The position numbers and the translations under genes were made by a program. A DNA stretch of 64,000 nucleotides from Kiritimatiellia bacterium. Lineage in GTDB: Bacteria; Verrucomicrobiota; Kiritimatiellia; RFP12; DVOR01. The stretch covers positions 513,286-577,285 of the forward strand of contig JAFXKZ010000002.1 in the NCBI GenBank assembly GCA_017531445.1, in the 5' to 3' direction. Shown in pieces: positions 18,385-27,540 of the stretch (position 1 is the first letter of the stretch; each line of letters starts with the position of its first letter). Below the pieces are notes generated by a model that was not told where the DNA came from, ran no database searches, and saw only the letters and a program-made list of their open reading frames with translations.

Positions 18385-19120
18385 AAGTTATGTCATTGAA
18401 ACACACATCCTGCAATTAACCCCGGCTCCCACCGCACACAAAAAACAGACACCACTTCTTAAATCACGTGAAATATTACACCAAAGGAACAACACAAACC
18501 ACACGCGTAAGCGTAGCAAAAACGTTTGTTTTTGTCAAATCAATGAACGTAAGGCTTTCAAAGAAAACATTCCTTTCAGGTAAAAAAAGCCGCCCCAAAG
18601 CCCCTCCTTCTCCTTGCAAAAACCCACGCATTCGGAAATCATTACCGCCGATATTGCGAAGTTGTTCCGACGACTTTCAACTATGTTCCCGCCGACTTCG
18701 TGCAAACGTTCCCACGATTCCTTTCATCCCGCCCTCCGATTTTGCACAACGAAGCCGCCCTACGCGGGTTGACAACTTCTAACTTTTTGCATAACACATT
18801 GACAATTCAAAAAAAATCTCTCTTCTGGAAGCAATTGCACTCAGGACCGGCTCCCGCACGAAAAAGGGAAAATCCGCACTGCATCATGCTTGATCCCCTC
18901 CCGAGAAAAAAGTTTTAACCAATCTCAAGCGGCCTGTTTTTCACTTCAAACGTTCACTTTCTGCGTAAGCGGAAAAAAGGAAATTTTTCTTCTTCGCATA
19001 CGTCTCATGCCGCATTTTCACTCCAAAATCAGCGGACGGAACGGCGTCCTACAAGGAAATAACTGTAGAAAAATCAAAAAAATATGTGTTTCTTTACGCA
19101 CGTATACGCGTAATATGAAA
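18385..19120. other. Long intergenic region, no gene recognised
   Basis: About 740 bp lie between the divergent PurF-like and nifU genes. The small open frames have no coding character. The middle (18641-18720) has degenerate GCCGA/TCGGC-containing segments that faintly resemble the palindromic repeat family of this window. The rest is AT-rich with short inverted motifs, and the end holds the nifU promoter region, including a CGTATACG palindrome at 19101-19108 that could be an operator. Confidence 0.4.
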
Positions 19121-19125
19121 GAGTT

Positions 19126-19134
19126 TGCTATAAT
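19126..19134 (+). promoter_or_regulatory. Extended -10 promoter of nifU-nifS
   Basis: TGCTATAAT is a perfect extended -10 element 56 bp before the nifU ATG. The nearby palindrome CGTATACG (19101-19108) overlaps the place where a -35 would sit and may be a regulator site. Confidence 0.5.
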
Positions 19135-19189
19135 GATGTGCAATGAAAATTGAGTCGCCTCTTTGATTGCGTTTGAAAGGATACTCGCC

Positions 19190-20029
19190 ATGTGGGACTA
19201 CACGGACCAAGTGATGGATCACTTCCGTCATCCGAGGAATGTCGGCGTTATTGACAACCCTGACGGTAAAGCAACCGTCGGGTCGCTTGCTTGCGGCGAT
19301 GCTCTGACGTTCATGTTCAAGTTGGGCGAAGACGGGAAAATTGCAGAAGCCAAGTTCCAAACATTCGGTTGCGCAAGTGCCGTAGCTTCCAGTTCGGCAC
19401 TGACGGAAATGGTGATCGGCAAAACGCTGGAAGAGGCCGAAAAAATTACCAATCGCGAAATCGCAGCCTACCTGGGCGGTCTGCCGGACCAAAAGATGCA
19501 CTGTTCCGTGATGGGAAAAGAGGCTCTTGAAGCTGCCATTCACAACTATCGCACCGGCGAAGAGAGCGTTGTGCAGGTGCATGAAGAGATTGTCTGCACC
19601 TGCTTCGGCGTTTCACGCGAAGAGATTGAGCGCATCACGCGCGAAAACAATTTACACTCCGTGGAAGAAGTCACCAACTTCTGCAAAGCCGGAGGCGGTT
19701 GCGGTATGTGCCGTGATCGGATTCAGGAAATTGTGGACGAGATCAATCACAGCGCCGCAGCAGCCGCAGCCCCGGCCCCGGCAACCAAGAAAATGACCGT
19801 CCTGCAAAAGATTAAACTGATTGAGCAAACGCTGGAAGAACAGGTACGCCCGGTCTTGCGTAAAGACGGTGGCGATGTGGAGCTTATCGATGTTGAGGGC
19901 GACGTTGTGCGGATTGCATTTCGCGGGATGTGCGCCGGATGCCGGAGTGCGGCAATCACGCGTGATAATCTGATTGCAACTGCATTGCACGAGTTTGTCG
20001 ACCCGGCAATTACGGTGGTCATGGAGTAA
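19190..20029 (+). CDS. nifU: Full-length NifU-type iron-sulfur scaffold protein
   Basis: This Fe-S cluster scaffold has 279 residues and all three NifU domains. Residues ~1-125 are IscU-like, with conserved cysteines in GSLACGDAL, FGCASAVASSSAL and MHCSVMG. Residues ~130-185 are a [2Fe-2S] BFD-like segment (VCTCFGVSREEI, CKAGGGCGMC). After an alanine/proline linker, the C-terminal NifU domain carries CAGC in RGMCAGCRSA. The start at 19190 has AAAGGA eight bases upstream; the longer frame from 19163 is unlikely. It overlaps nifS by one base. With no nitrogenase genes in view, the pair is more likely the general Fe-S assembly system, as in several anaerobic lineages, although the rest of the genome is not visible. 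Confidence 0.93.
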   Translation: MWDYTDQVMDHFRHPRNVGVIDNPDGKATVGSLACGDALTFMFKLGEDGKIAEAKFQTFGCASAVASSSALTEMVIGKTLEEAEKITNREIAAYLGGLPDQKMHCSVMGKEALEAAIHNYRTGEESVVQVHEEIVCTCFGVSREEIERITRENNLHSVEEVTNFCKAGGGCGMCRDRIQEIVDEINHSAAAAAAPAPATKKMTVLQKIKLIEQTLEEQVRPVLRKDGGDVELIDVEGDVVRIAFRGMCAGCRSAAITRDNLIATALHEFVDPAITVVME

Positions 20030-21204
20030 TGATGCAACCGCTCATCTATCTTGACAACAATGCCACCACCCGCCCCGCTCCGGAAGTCATCGAAGCGATG
20101 ATGCCCTATTTCACCGAATCTTGGGGCAACCCCTCCAGTATGCATGCGTTTGGCGGGAATGTTGCGCGGCCGGTTGCACAAGCACGTGAAAGCGTTGCTG
20201 CCTTTCTCGGCGCGGAACGCCCCGAGGAAATCCTCTTTGAAGGGTGTGCCACGGAAGCAGACAATCATGCGATCTTCGGTGTAACGTCTGCATGGGGGCA
20301 GCCCGGTACGATTATTACCAGCCGTGTTGAACATCCGGCAGTGCTCGGTCCCTGTCTGCGTTTGAAAGAACAAGGTCACAATGTCATTGAAATCGGTGTC
20401 AATGCAGAAGGTCTTTTCGATCTTGAGGCTTATGCCGCCGCACTTGAAGCGACGCCGGGGCCGAAACTGGTTTCTGTCATGTGGGCCAATAATGAAACCG
20501 GCGTTATTTTCCCGATTCAACGCATCGCTGAATTGGGAAAAGCCGCAGGAGCAACCGTCCACACCGATGCCGTGCAAGCCGCAGGAAAACTCCCCATTGA
20601 CTTGCGCTCTGTTCCTGTAGACCTGCTGACCATCGCCGGACACAAAATGCACGCGCCAAAAGGAATTGGTGTACTCTATGTCCGCCGCGGCACACGGATG
20701 AAACCCTTTGTCCTCGGAGGCCATCAGGAACGCGGCCGCCGTGGAGGCACGGAAAACGTGCCCTATATCATCGGCATGGCCAAAGCATGTGAACTTGCTT
20801 CCACGGCCCTTACCGATGGTTCGGAAAAGCAGATTGCACAGTTGCGCGACAAGCTGGAAGCCGGTTTGCTCGCCACCTGTCCTGACAGCCGTGTCAATGG
20901 TTGTCGCACAAATCGCGTCCCCAATACGCTCAACATCTCTTTTGAGTATATTGAAGGGGAAAGTGTGCTCTATCATTTGAGCGATCGCGGCATTTGTGCA
21001 AGCTCCGGTTCAGCCTGCGCTGCAGGGAGTCTGGAGCCCAGTCATGTCATCCGTGCAATGGGTGTCCCATTTACAGCCGTTCACGGATCGATTCGTTTTT
21101 CACTCAGTCGCTATACAACAGAAGCGGAGATTGATTCAACCCTCCGTCATGTCCCCGAAGTGGTGGCAGAGATGCGAGCACTATCCCCCTTTGTAAAGCA
21201 CTGA
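20029..21204 (+). CDS. nifS: Cysteine desulfurase (NifS/IscS)
   Basis: This PLP enzyme takes sulfur from cysteine for cluster assembly on the adjacent NifU. The family signature YLDNNATTRPAPEV opens the protein, the PLP lysine is in TIAGHKMHAPKGIG near residue 205, and the catalytic cysteine loop is ASSGSACAAGSLEPSHV near residue 325. At 391 residues it is full length. The start is either the ATG at 20029, overlapping the nifU stop, or the next codon at 20032; both are ATG. The short catalytic loop pattern (SGSAC) is that of class I NifS/IscS enzymes. Confidence 0.95.
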   Translation: MMQPLIYLDNNATTRPAPEVIEAMMPYFTESWGNPSSMHAFGGNVARPVAQARESVAAFLGAERPEEILFEGCATEADNHAIFGVTSAWGQPGTIITSRVEHPAVLGPCLRLKEQGHNVIEIGVNAEGLFDLEAYAAALEATPGPKLVSVMWANNETGVIFPIQRIAELGKAAGATVHTDAVQAAGKLPIDLRSVPVDLLTIAGHKMHAPKGIGVLYVRRGTRMKPFVLGGHQERGRRGGTENVPYIIGMAKACELASTALTDGSEKQIAQLRDKLEAGLLATCPDSRVNGCRTNRVPNTLNISFEYIEGESVLYHLSDRGICASSGSACAAGSLEPSHVIRAMGVPFTAVHGSIRFSLSRYTTEAEIDSTLRHVPEVVAEMRALSPFVKH

Positions 21205-21299
21205 CTCACCGCGTCCCGTTTGGCGCGTCATAGATCAGCGATTCCTGATGTTTGAAGCGAATGACATCACGGAATACATTAAAAGAAAGGTACAACACC

Positions 21300-22454
21300 A
21301 TGAAACAACTCTGGCTCCTCGCTACGGTTATCAGCTTTGCAGGACTTCTCTCTGCACAGGAAGCCACCCAAACACAGGGTCCTGTCGTTGCCGCGACCGA
21401 CAATCGTCCGGTGGCTGCATCCTCTGAAGATGAGAGCAACGAAGGCCGCTTCTACCTCAGCGGTGGTATCGGTGGTATGCGCATTCATCGCACGGCCGAT
21501 CCGAAACCCGGCTCCAATGTGCGTGGCATTCAGCCCTACTTGATTCTCCGTCTCGGCTATGATTTCGCCGACAGCCCTTGGTCGGTGGAAGGCTATGGTA
21601 TGTTTGGCCGCATTCGCGAATCCGACAAGACGCAGGAAGAAAACGTTCTCGGCGTTGGCGCAGAAGCACTCTATCACTTCGACCGCTATGCTGAATTCGA
21701 CCCCTATCTCGCTGCAGGTTTGGGCTACGTCAAGACTTCCGGCACACCCGCTTGGCAGGATGACGTGGATTCGCACGTCTTCGCACAGGCCGGCGTGGGC
21801 GCGTTCTGGCACATCAATGAGGATCTCTCCCTCCGTGGTGACATCCGCTATCATGTCGCGTTGACCGATGAATTCATCAGCTACACTTCGGCAGATATCG
21901 GCCTCATCTATTACATGGATGGCGACAAGGGCAGCTCCGCCGAAACCGTTGCTCCGATGGCAGAAACTGCCACAATCGAAGCCGACGCACTGGCTTATGA
22001 CGAAGCTTCCGAACACGCAGCGACGCTTCGTGACGTAACGCCGGAAGGTTCTGTGGACGAAATGAAGCTGGAGCTTCGTCTCCAGTATGCCAAAGACACT
22101 TCGATCATTGAGCCCTCCAACTACCCGGCTTTGGACGAACTGTTGCGCATCATGACGTTGGCTTTTGAAGCCAATCCGGAAGCTTACGTAACGATTGACG
22201 GCCACGCAGATCGTCAGCATGGTTCGGATCACGCCTACAACCAGGAACTTTCCGAAGCACGTGCCAAGAGCGTTTTGACCTATCTCAGCACCAACGGCAT
22301 CCCGGCCAACCGCATGAAGGCCGCCGGTCACTCCTTTGACCAGCCCAAGGATCCGGTGAACCTGGATGAAGGTACGCCTTCCAACCGCCGCACCGAAGTG
22401 GTAATCCGCGGTGTGGATGAGGCCACTCGCGCCAAGATCCGCGCTGCAAAGTAA
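21300..22454 (+). CDS. OmpA-family outer-membrane protein
   Basis: This 384-residue protein begins with a signal peptide (KQLWLLATVISFAGLLSA). Residues ~45-215 form a predicted eight-stranded beta-barrel with alternating aromatic strands (FYLSGGIGGMRIHR, YLAAGLGYVK, DIGLIYYMDG). Residues ~265-380 are the OmpA/MotB peptidoglycan-binding domain, with the AYVTIDGHADRQHGSDHAYN region and LSEARAKSVLTYLSTNGI, and later EGTPSNRRTEVVIRG. It should anchor the outer membrane to the cell wall. ATG at 21300 is preceded by GAAAGG. It lies 95 bp after nifS and is followed by a hairpin. Confidence 0.9.
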   Translation: MKQLWLLATVISFAGLLSAQEATQTQGPVVAATDNRPVAASSEDESNEGRFYLSGGIGGMRIHRTADPKPGSNVRGIQPYLILRLGYDFADSPWSVEGYGMFGRIRESDKTQEENVLGVGAEALYHFDRYAEFDPYLAAGLGYVKTSGTPAWQDDVDSHVFAQAGVGAFWHINEDLSLRGDIRYHVALTDEFISYTSADIGLIYYMDGDKGSSAETVAPMAETATIEADALAYDEASEHAATLRDVTPEGSVDEMKLELRLQYAKDTSIIEPSNYPALDELLRIMTLAFEANPEAYVTIDGHADRQHGSDHAYNQELSEARAKSVLTYLSTNGIPANRMKAAGHSFDQPKDPVNLDEGTPSNRRTEVVIRGVDEATRAKIRAAK

Positions 22455-22467
22455 GCACACCTGTATA

Positions 22468-22501
22468 CCTGTTTGGGGAGAATAAACGCTCCTCAAACAG
22501 G
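22468..22501 (+). terminator. Hairpin after ompA-like gene, probable weak terminator
   Basis: CCTGTTTGGGGAG pairs with CTCCTCAAACAGG (13-bp stem with one G-T mismatch). It is followed by CTTATTTG rather than a solid T-run, so termination may be partial with read-through to lptF/G. Confidence 0.5.
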
Positions 22502-22530
22502 CTTATTTGAAGATTTCCACGGAGAGCACT

Positions 22531-23742
22531 ATGGGCACGCTTCAACGCTATATCCTACGTTCATTTCTTGTTGCAGCAGGATTAACCGGATTGGTGCTGA
22601 CGTTTGTGCTTTCTGTAGGCTTCCTGTTTCAAGTCTTCCAGTTCATTATGCGAGGTGCCTCTGCCAGCCTTGTGGCACAGTACCTCGCAGCTTCTTTGCC
22701 TGAAGTTTTAGGGTTTACGATTCCATTAGCCCTGATGGTCGCCTCACTGCTTGTGTTTGGACGGATGTCAACCGACAGCGAAGTGGCTGCAATGAAAGCC
22801 TGCGGTGTCAGTTTCCTTTCGATTATGCGCGGGCCGATTATCGTCTCCATTCTTTGTTCCATATTAGGCTTCTACCTTCAAAATTACGCAATGCCTCGCG
22901 GACATTTCGTGCGGCGTACAATTGCCAACCGTCTGGCAATTGATGCAGGCGTCCAATTGATGGAGCCGGGGCGATTCATTGATGAGATCGATGACTTGGC
23001 GGTATTCTGCGATCGCAAAGCCGACATGAAAGATCCTGATGGAACAACAGGATATACAGCACTTTACAACTTCCTTGCCATTGATCGGCGTAATGGTGCA
23101 TTGCGTGAAATCCACGCCGACCGCGCCCATATGCGCGCCAAGGGAAGTGATCTTGTCTTTACGTTATTTGATGTAAAAATCACGCCGCCGATTTACGAGG
23201 CTGCCGTTGGCACCGATCGGATTGAAGAATATACCTACACATTTGAAGACGTTGTTTCACGCTCCAAAGAGTATAAGAAAAAGCCAAAGGACTACGTCTT
23301 TGGCGAGTTGTATGCGTCCGCTAAAGAGGCGCGTTCGTTGCTTGACGCCATAAAAAATCCCGCTGCCGCGCCGGAAATCGCCACAGCAACAACCACTGAC
23401 AGCACGGCAACTCCCGCAGAAGATGCCCCACCGGTCATTTCACTCAAGGCTGCCGAAAAATGGCATTGCCGCCTCAAGTTTCTTTTGAATTACCGTCTGG
23501 TATGGGCACTTTCATCGTTTTGCTTCGTTCTTGTCGGCATCCCAATGGGATGTCAGGCCCAAAGAAAAGAATCCTCCAAAGGCATGGTCATGGGGTTGAC
23601 CATCGGTATTTCCTTCTTTCTTTTCATCCTACTTTCCGAAGCACTAGCAACCAAACCGGCTGCTTTACCGTGGCTGATTGTTTGGACGCCCGTGATCATC
23701 TGCATAGGCGCAGCCTGTGTCCTCATTCCCAAACACCAGTAA
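22531..23742 (+). CDS. LptF/LptG-family LPS export permease
   Basis: This inner-membrane subunit of the LptB2FG ABC exporter (YjgP/YjgQ family, 403 residues) extracts LPS and feeds it to the Lpt bridge. Membrane helices occur at ~12-32, 50-75 and 95-118; a large periplasmic beta-jellyroll-like part follows (~125-300, with a low-complexity Ala/Thr/Pro insert near 290), and three helices close the protein. The segments TIPLALMVASLLVFGRMSTDSE and MKACGVSFLSIMRG are typical of the coupling region. ATG at 22531 has GGAG six bases upstream. Only one of the LptF/LptG pair is in the window and I cannot tell which. It is followed directly by lpxA, consistent with an LPS biogenesis operon. Confidence 0.87.
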   Translation: MGTLQRYILRSFLVAAGLTGLVLTFVLSVGFLFQVFQFIMRGASASLVAQYLAASLPEVLGFTIPLALMVASLLVFGRMSTDSEVAAMKACGVSFLSIMRGPIIVSILCSILGFYLQNYAMPRGHFVRRTIANRLAIDAGVQLMEPGRFIDEIDDLAVFCDRKADMKDPDGTTGYTALYNFLAIDRRNGALREIHADRAHMRAKGSDLVFTLFDVKITPPIYEAAVGTDRIEEYTYTFEDVVSRSKEYKKKPKDYVFGELYASAKEARSLLDAIKNPAAAPEIATATTTDSTATPAEDAPPVISLKAAEKWHCRLKFLLNYRLVWALSSFCFVLVGIPMGCQAQRKESSKGMVMGLTIGISFFLFILLSEALATKPAALPWLIVWTPVIICIGAACVLIPKHQ

Positions 23743-23752
23743 GGAGTTCGTC

Positions 23753-24535
23753 ATGGCTATCCATCCACTTGCATACATTTGCGAAGGTGCAAAGATCCAT
23801 CCGGAGGCGGAAGTAGGTCCTTTTGCCTATGTCGGTCCGGATGTCACCATCGGTCGTGGCACCAAATTACACCATCATGCCACGGTTGAAGGGCACACAA
23901 CAATTGGTGAAGACTGCGAAATCTTTCCACAAGCTTGCGTTGGTATGAAAACGCAAGACCTTAAATGGAAACCTGGCAATGTTACCTATGTCGAGATCGG
24001 CGATCGCACTGTTATTCGCGAATGTGCCACCATCCACCTCGGCACAATGGACGGCACAAAAACCATCATCGGTTCCGACTGCTTGATTATGGCCTATTGC
24101 CATATTGCCCATGGTTGCGTCTTGGGCAATCATATTATCATGTCAAACAGCGTCCAAATCGCCGGAGAATGCATTATTGAAGACCACGCGATTATTGGTG
24201 GCACCAGTGCAATTCTCCAATTCACCCATGTCGGTACGTTCGCAATGGTCGGCGGCGGCACACACCTGCGCAAGGATGCTCCACCCTATATGTTGACGAT
24301 GGGTGTAGACAATCTTGTCGTGCGTGGTCTCAACTCCGTTGCCATTCGACGCCACCCCGAGAACTTTACTTCCGAAGCCTTCGGCGCACTCAAAGACGCC
24401 TACCAGATTATCTACTCGGAAGGATTGCCTCGTTCGGTCGCGCTGGAACGCATTGCCGCCGAATTGCCCCAATGCCGAGAAATTAAGCATCTGCTTGATT
24501 TTTACGCCAATGCCTCCAAGCACGGCGTCGTCTAA
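23753..24535 (+). CDS. lpxA: UDP-N-acetylglucosamine acyltransferase LpxA
   Basis: This enzyme performs the first step of lipid A synthesis, transferring a 3-hydroxyacyl chain from ACP to UDP-GlcNAc. The 260-residue protein has left-handed beta-helix hexapeptide repeats from residue ~10 to 190 (VGPDVTIGRGTKL, IGDRTVIRECATIHLG, ILQFTHVGTFAMVGG) and the conserved MAYCHIAHGCVLGNHIIMSN with the catalytic-histidine context near residue 125. The C-terminal helical part (ENFTSEAFGALKDAYQII) matches LpxA rather than LpxD. The start at 23753 has AAGGAG upstream and lies 10 bp after the lptF/G stop. Confidence 0.95.
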   Translation: MAIHPLAYICEGAKIHPEAEVGPFAYVGPDVTIGRGTKLHHHATVEGHTTIGEDCEIFPQACVGMKTQDLKWKPGNVTYVEIGDRTVIRECATIHLGTMDGTKTIIGSDCLIMAYCHIAHGCVLGNHIIMSNSVQIAGECIIEDHAIIGGTSAILQFTHVGTFAMVGGGTHLRKDAPPYMLTMGVDNLVVRGLNSVAIRRHPENFTSEAFGALKDAYQIIYSEGLPRSVALERIAAELPQCREIKHLLDFYANASKHGVV

Positions 24536-24556
24536 AAGTAAAGCTGCGCCCAATTA

Positions 24557-24596
24557 ACGAAACGAGTCCTCGGAAGCGAGGACTCGTTTCGTTTTT
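24557..24596 (+). terminator. Strong rho-independent terminator after lpxA
   Basis: A perfect 16-bp stem (ACGAAACGAGTCCTCG with its complement), a GAAG loop and a run of Ts immediately after it close the nifU-to-lpxA plus-strand block. Confidence 0.92.
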
Positions 24597-24599
24597 ATC

Positions 24600-25104
24600 A
24601 AAGAAGTAAATTCTCAACACATCAGGTACCATCGCTTTCATCAAACAATCTGCCCACATACTCATTCTATGGAACTATATACAATATGCAATATTAACCA
24701 AAGAGGAATGATGATTAGGAGTCTTCTCCAAGATTTCAGCCCAGCCTTACGCAGTTCATTTTCTCATTTGGCATCACCCAACTTCGGGAACCAAATCATT
24801 TCCGTATCACTCAAACAATACATTGCCCTACGATGCACTTTCAAGGTAACCTCAAAACACATTACTAAAACAAATCCAATAACATACGTTCTCACACCCG
24901 TTTCCTCATTTTCTTCATCCAATTCCAATACGCGCTTCATTGCGGGTAAAAAATCTTTCAAAATGCACCATTTATCTGAAAAGAATCGGCAAAAAATATT
25001 GCCTTTATGTCTTTTTTTTGTCATACTGTTAATGTTTCGTCCAAGTGGGACAGAGGCATATTAAAACCAAAGTATAAACAACAACAAGGAAAGATTACAC
25101 TCCA
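24600..25104. other. AT-rich intergenic region with dubious opposed small frames
   Basis: Open frames of 131 codons (24669-25064, plus) and 86 codons (25024-24764, minus) overlap here on opposite strands. The minus frame (MTKKRHKGNIFCRFF..., with one hydrophobic stretch VIGFVLVMCF) looks slightly more protein-like, but neither has a clear ribosome-binding site or a recognisable family, so I do not call either. The end of the region supplies AAGGA for the NYN gene. Confidence 0.35.
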
Positions 25105-25971
25105 ATGGCAATCAGAGCAATGATTTTTATCGATGGATGCTGGCTTTATAAAGGTCGCCAGGCACTCTTTGATAAGTTGGGAGAAAAGGGATTTGAAGTT
25201 GACTACAAGCGCATTCCGGATATCATTGCGCAGTCACTGGCAGAAATCAGCGGGCAGGAAGTGGATATTGTCCGGACGTGCTACTATGGCACCATCCCGA
25301 CAAACAAAATCGGCTATAATCCTGCAAAGCAGCAGACGTTTTACGATTTTCTCGGCGAGCAATGCGGTTACGAAATGGACATTACAGAGATTGATTTCCG
25401 CAAGGAACCGAATGCTCTGCCCGATACGAAGTGGGTCAATGCCAATTTGGCCTCGGAAATGACCTATTTTGCGGCTTTGCCGTGCGTTTACGATGTCGCA
25501 GTGCTCGTGGCCGGTGATGCGGATTATGTGCAAGTGCTCCGCCGGATTCGTCGTATGGGCAAGCGCGTGCAATTGGTGGGAATGAATCCTGTTCGCGGCC
25601 ATTCCATCTCCAGCAGAACGCTTTTGACGGCAACGGAATGTTTCGACTTCCCGCACATCTTTATGGATGAACATGCAAACGAGTTCCGCTTGCAACGTGA
25701 AATGCAGACACGCACCTGCATGAGTTGCGGAAAAGAGGAAGAGACCACTTGGGGTGGCGAAGAGTTTTACTGCGCAGAGTGCCGCACCAAACGTGCCCGC
25801 AAAGTGCGTGAATGCAACAATTGCGGCAAAAAAGAAGAAACCACATGGGATAAAGATTTCTTCTATTGCTCTGATTGCCGTGCCAATTATCGCTCTTCCG
25901 GCGAAACTTCCAGGAGCGAAGGCGGCGAACGGAAGACCATGCGCGCGACATTGTCTCCCACCGTGGGATGA
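25105..25971 (+). CDS. NYN-domain (PIN-like) protein with two zinc ribbons
   Basis: This 288-residue protein has a NYN/LabA-like domain (residues ~1-195), a PIN-like ribonuclease fold. An acidic N-terminal motif (MIFIDGCWLY) and a second one (VLVAGDADYVQVLRRIRRMGKRVQLVG) give the expected aspartates of the metal site. Two near-identical ~25-residue CxxC...CxxC zinc ribbons follow (CMSCGKEEETTW...FYCAEC and CNNCGKKEETTW...FYCSDC), then a disordered Ser/Arg/Thr tail. The family suggests RNA cleavage or RNA binding, with the ribbons contacting RNA or ribosomes; the target is unknown. It is a single gene with AAGGA upstream and its own terminator. Confidence 0.75.
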   Translation: MAIRAMIFIDGCWLYKGRQALFDKLGEKGFEVDYKRIPDIIAQSLAEISGQEVDIVRTCYYGTIPTNKIGYNPAKQQTFYDFLGEQCGYEMDITEIDFRKEPNALPDTKWVNANLASEMTYFAALPCVYDVAVLVAGDADYVQVLRRIRRMGKRVQLVGMNPVRGHSISSRTLLTATECFDFPHIFMDEHANEFRLQREMQTRTCMSCGKEEETTWGGEEFYCAECRTKRARKVRECNNCGKKEETTWDKDFFYCSDCRANYRSSGETSRSEGGERKTMRATLSPTVG

Positions 25972-25992
25972 TGCAGATCCGTTATTAAATGC

Positions 25993-26026
25993 AAAAGGCG
26001 ATGTGCAAGCGGCACGTCGCCTTTTT
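25993..26026 (+). terminator. Rho-independent terminator after the NYN gene
   Basis: AAAGGCGATGTGC and GCACGTCGCCTTT form a 13-bp stem (one G-T pair) with a short loop, ending in TTTTT. Confidence 0.88.
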
Positions 26027-26133
26027 GTTACTAGCGGGAAGTCATCCCGTATTCATGAATAATGCCCTGTATTCCGCCTTTTTCTGAAAAAGGGAAACTA
26101 CCGTTTATCGTCTTGTTATCTGCAAAACATTTC

Positions 26134-26174
26134 TCTCAAAAAGAGACACGCCGCACGGATCGTGCGGCGTGTCT
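26134..26174 (-). terminator. Rho-independent terminator of gdhA
   Basis: AGACACGCCGCACG (26144-26157) and its complement (26161-26174) form a 14-bp stem with a 3-base loop. Read on the minus strand it is followed by CTTTTTGAGA, so it terminates gdhA. Confidence 0.85.
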
Positions 26175-26202
26175 ATGCCTCTAATCAAGGATTTTATACC
26201 GA

Positions 26203-27540
26203 TTAGCAGTGACCTTGAGCAATCATCGCCTCTGCGACTTTTTCAAATCCAGCAACATTTGCTCCGAAGACATAGTCGCCTTTACGACCATACTTTTCAG
26301 CGGTATCATAAGCGTTGTCATGAATTGCTTTCATGATCTCTTTCAGCTTGTTATCCACTTCTTCTGCAGACCAGGAAAGGCGCATGGAGTTTTGGCTCAT
26401 CTCAAGACCGGAAACTGCCACACCACCGGCGTTGGCGGCCTTGCCGGGAGCAAATGCCACACGACCGTTGAGATACTTTACCGCTTCTGCCGTGCAACCC
26501 ATATTGGAGGTTTCCACCACCATGATGCAACCATTCTCAACAAGTTGCTTGGCATCCTCTTCATTCAGTTCGTTCTGAATAGCGCAAGGGAATGCCAAAT
26601 CGCACTTGACTTCCCACGGTTTACGTCCTTTCACGAACTTGGCTCCGAACTTTTCGGCATAGGGTTCAACAACATCATTGTTGCTGGCGCGAAGTTCGAG
26701 CATATAGTTTACGCCTTCTTGCGTCATTCCCTTTTCGTCATAGATGTAACCATCCGGACCGGAGATGGTGACGACTTTCGCCCCCAATTGAACCAGCTTC
26801 TCCGCTGCCCCCCAAGCCACATTGCCGAAGCCGGAAAGCGCAACGGTTTTTCCCTTGATTTCCTGTCCAAGCTTTTCAAGCATATACTGTGCAAAGTAGA
26901 CAGTGCCATAGCCTGTTGCTTCCGGACGGATGAGCGAACCGCCGAAGGGGCGACCTTTGCCGGTCAACACGCCGACAAATTCATTGCGCAAACGCTTGTA
27001 TTGACCAAAGAGATATCCCACTTCACGTGCGCCCACGCCAATATCACCAGCAGGGACGTCGGTATCCGCACCGATGTGCTTGCTGAGCTCGGTCATGAAG
27101 CTCTGGCAGAAACGCATCACTTCATTATCAGACTTGCCTTTGGGGTTGAAATCCGAACCGCCCTTACCGCCACCCATGGGAAGCGTGGTGAGCGAATTTT
27201 TGAACGTCTGCTCAAAACCGAGGAACTTCAAACCGCCCATCGTCACGGACGGATGGAAACGCAGACCGCCTTTGTAAGGACCGATAGCGGAATTAAACTG
27301 CACACGGAAACCGCGATTTACGCGATAATTCCCCTGATCATCAATCCATGGGACACGGAATTGAACAACGCGCTCCGGTTCAACAATGCGTTCAAGAATG
27401 GCATTCTGCTCGTATTTCGGATTGGCTTCAATGACTGTTTCAAGCGATTCAAGCACTTCGGTAACGGCCTGGATGAATTCTTTCTCGTGCCCATTCTTGG
27501 CAATGGTTTCTTCCAGCACGCGTGCGACATAGGGATTCAT
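26203..27540 (-). CDS. gdhA: NADP-type glutamate dehydrogenase
   Basis: This 445-residue hexameric-type enzyme interconverts 2-oxoglutarate plus ammonia and glutamate. Family motifs are clear: GPYKGGLRFHPSV, the catalytic lysine region LPMGGGKGGSDFNPKGKSD, DVPAGDIGVGAREVG, the tight NAD(P)-binding turn SGFGNVAWGAAEKL and the C-terminal NAGGVAVSGLEMSQN. Length and insertions match the bacterial biosynthetic GdhA class (~445-450 residues), which favours NADP(H). GAAAGGA lies a few bases upstream of the ATG. It has its own terminator and stands alone, so it is probably monocistronic and a main ammonia-assimilation route. Confidence 0.95.
   Translation of the reverse strand: MNPYVARVLEETIAKNGHEKEFIQAVTEVLESLETVIEANPKYEQNAILERIVEPERVVQFRVPWIDDQGNYRVNRGFRVQFNSAIGPYKGGLRFHPSVTMGGLKFLGFEQTFKNSLTTLPMGGGKGGSDFNPKGKSDNEVMRFCQSFMTELSKHIGADTDVPAGDIGVGAREVGYLFGQYKRLRNEFVGVLTGKGRPFGGSLIRPEATGYGTVYFAQYMLEKLGQEIKGKTVALSGFGNVAWGAAEKLVQLGAKVVTISGPDGYIYDEKGMTQEGVNYMLELRASNNDVVEPYAEKFGAKFVKGRKPWEVKCDLAFPCAIQNELNEEDAKQLVENGCIMVVETSNMGCTAEAVKYLNGRVAFAPGKAANAGGVAVSGLEMSQNSMRLSWSAEEVDNKLKEIMKAIHDNAYDTAEKYGRKGDYVFGANVAGFEKVAEAMIAQGHC

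Noticed and set aside
19747..20976. Long minus-strand open frame (409 codons) opposite nifU/nifS
   Set aside because: It lies antisense to two clearly recognised genes and shows no family motifs; it is a shadow of the coding strand.
21279..22496. 405-codon minus-strand frame opposite the OmpA-like gene
   Set aside because: The plus strand encodes a clear OmpA-family protein; the antisense frame has no recognisable features.
24669..25064. 131-codon plus-strand frame after the lpxA terminator
   Set aside because: It has no ribosome-binding site or family resemblance and overlaps an equally doubtful frame on the other strand; it is left as intergenic.
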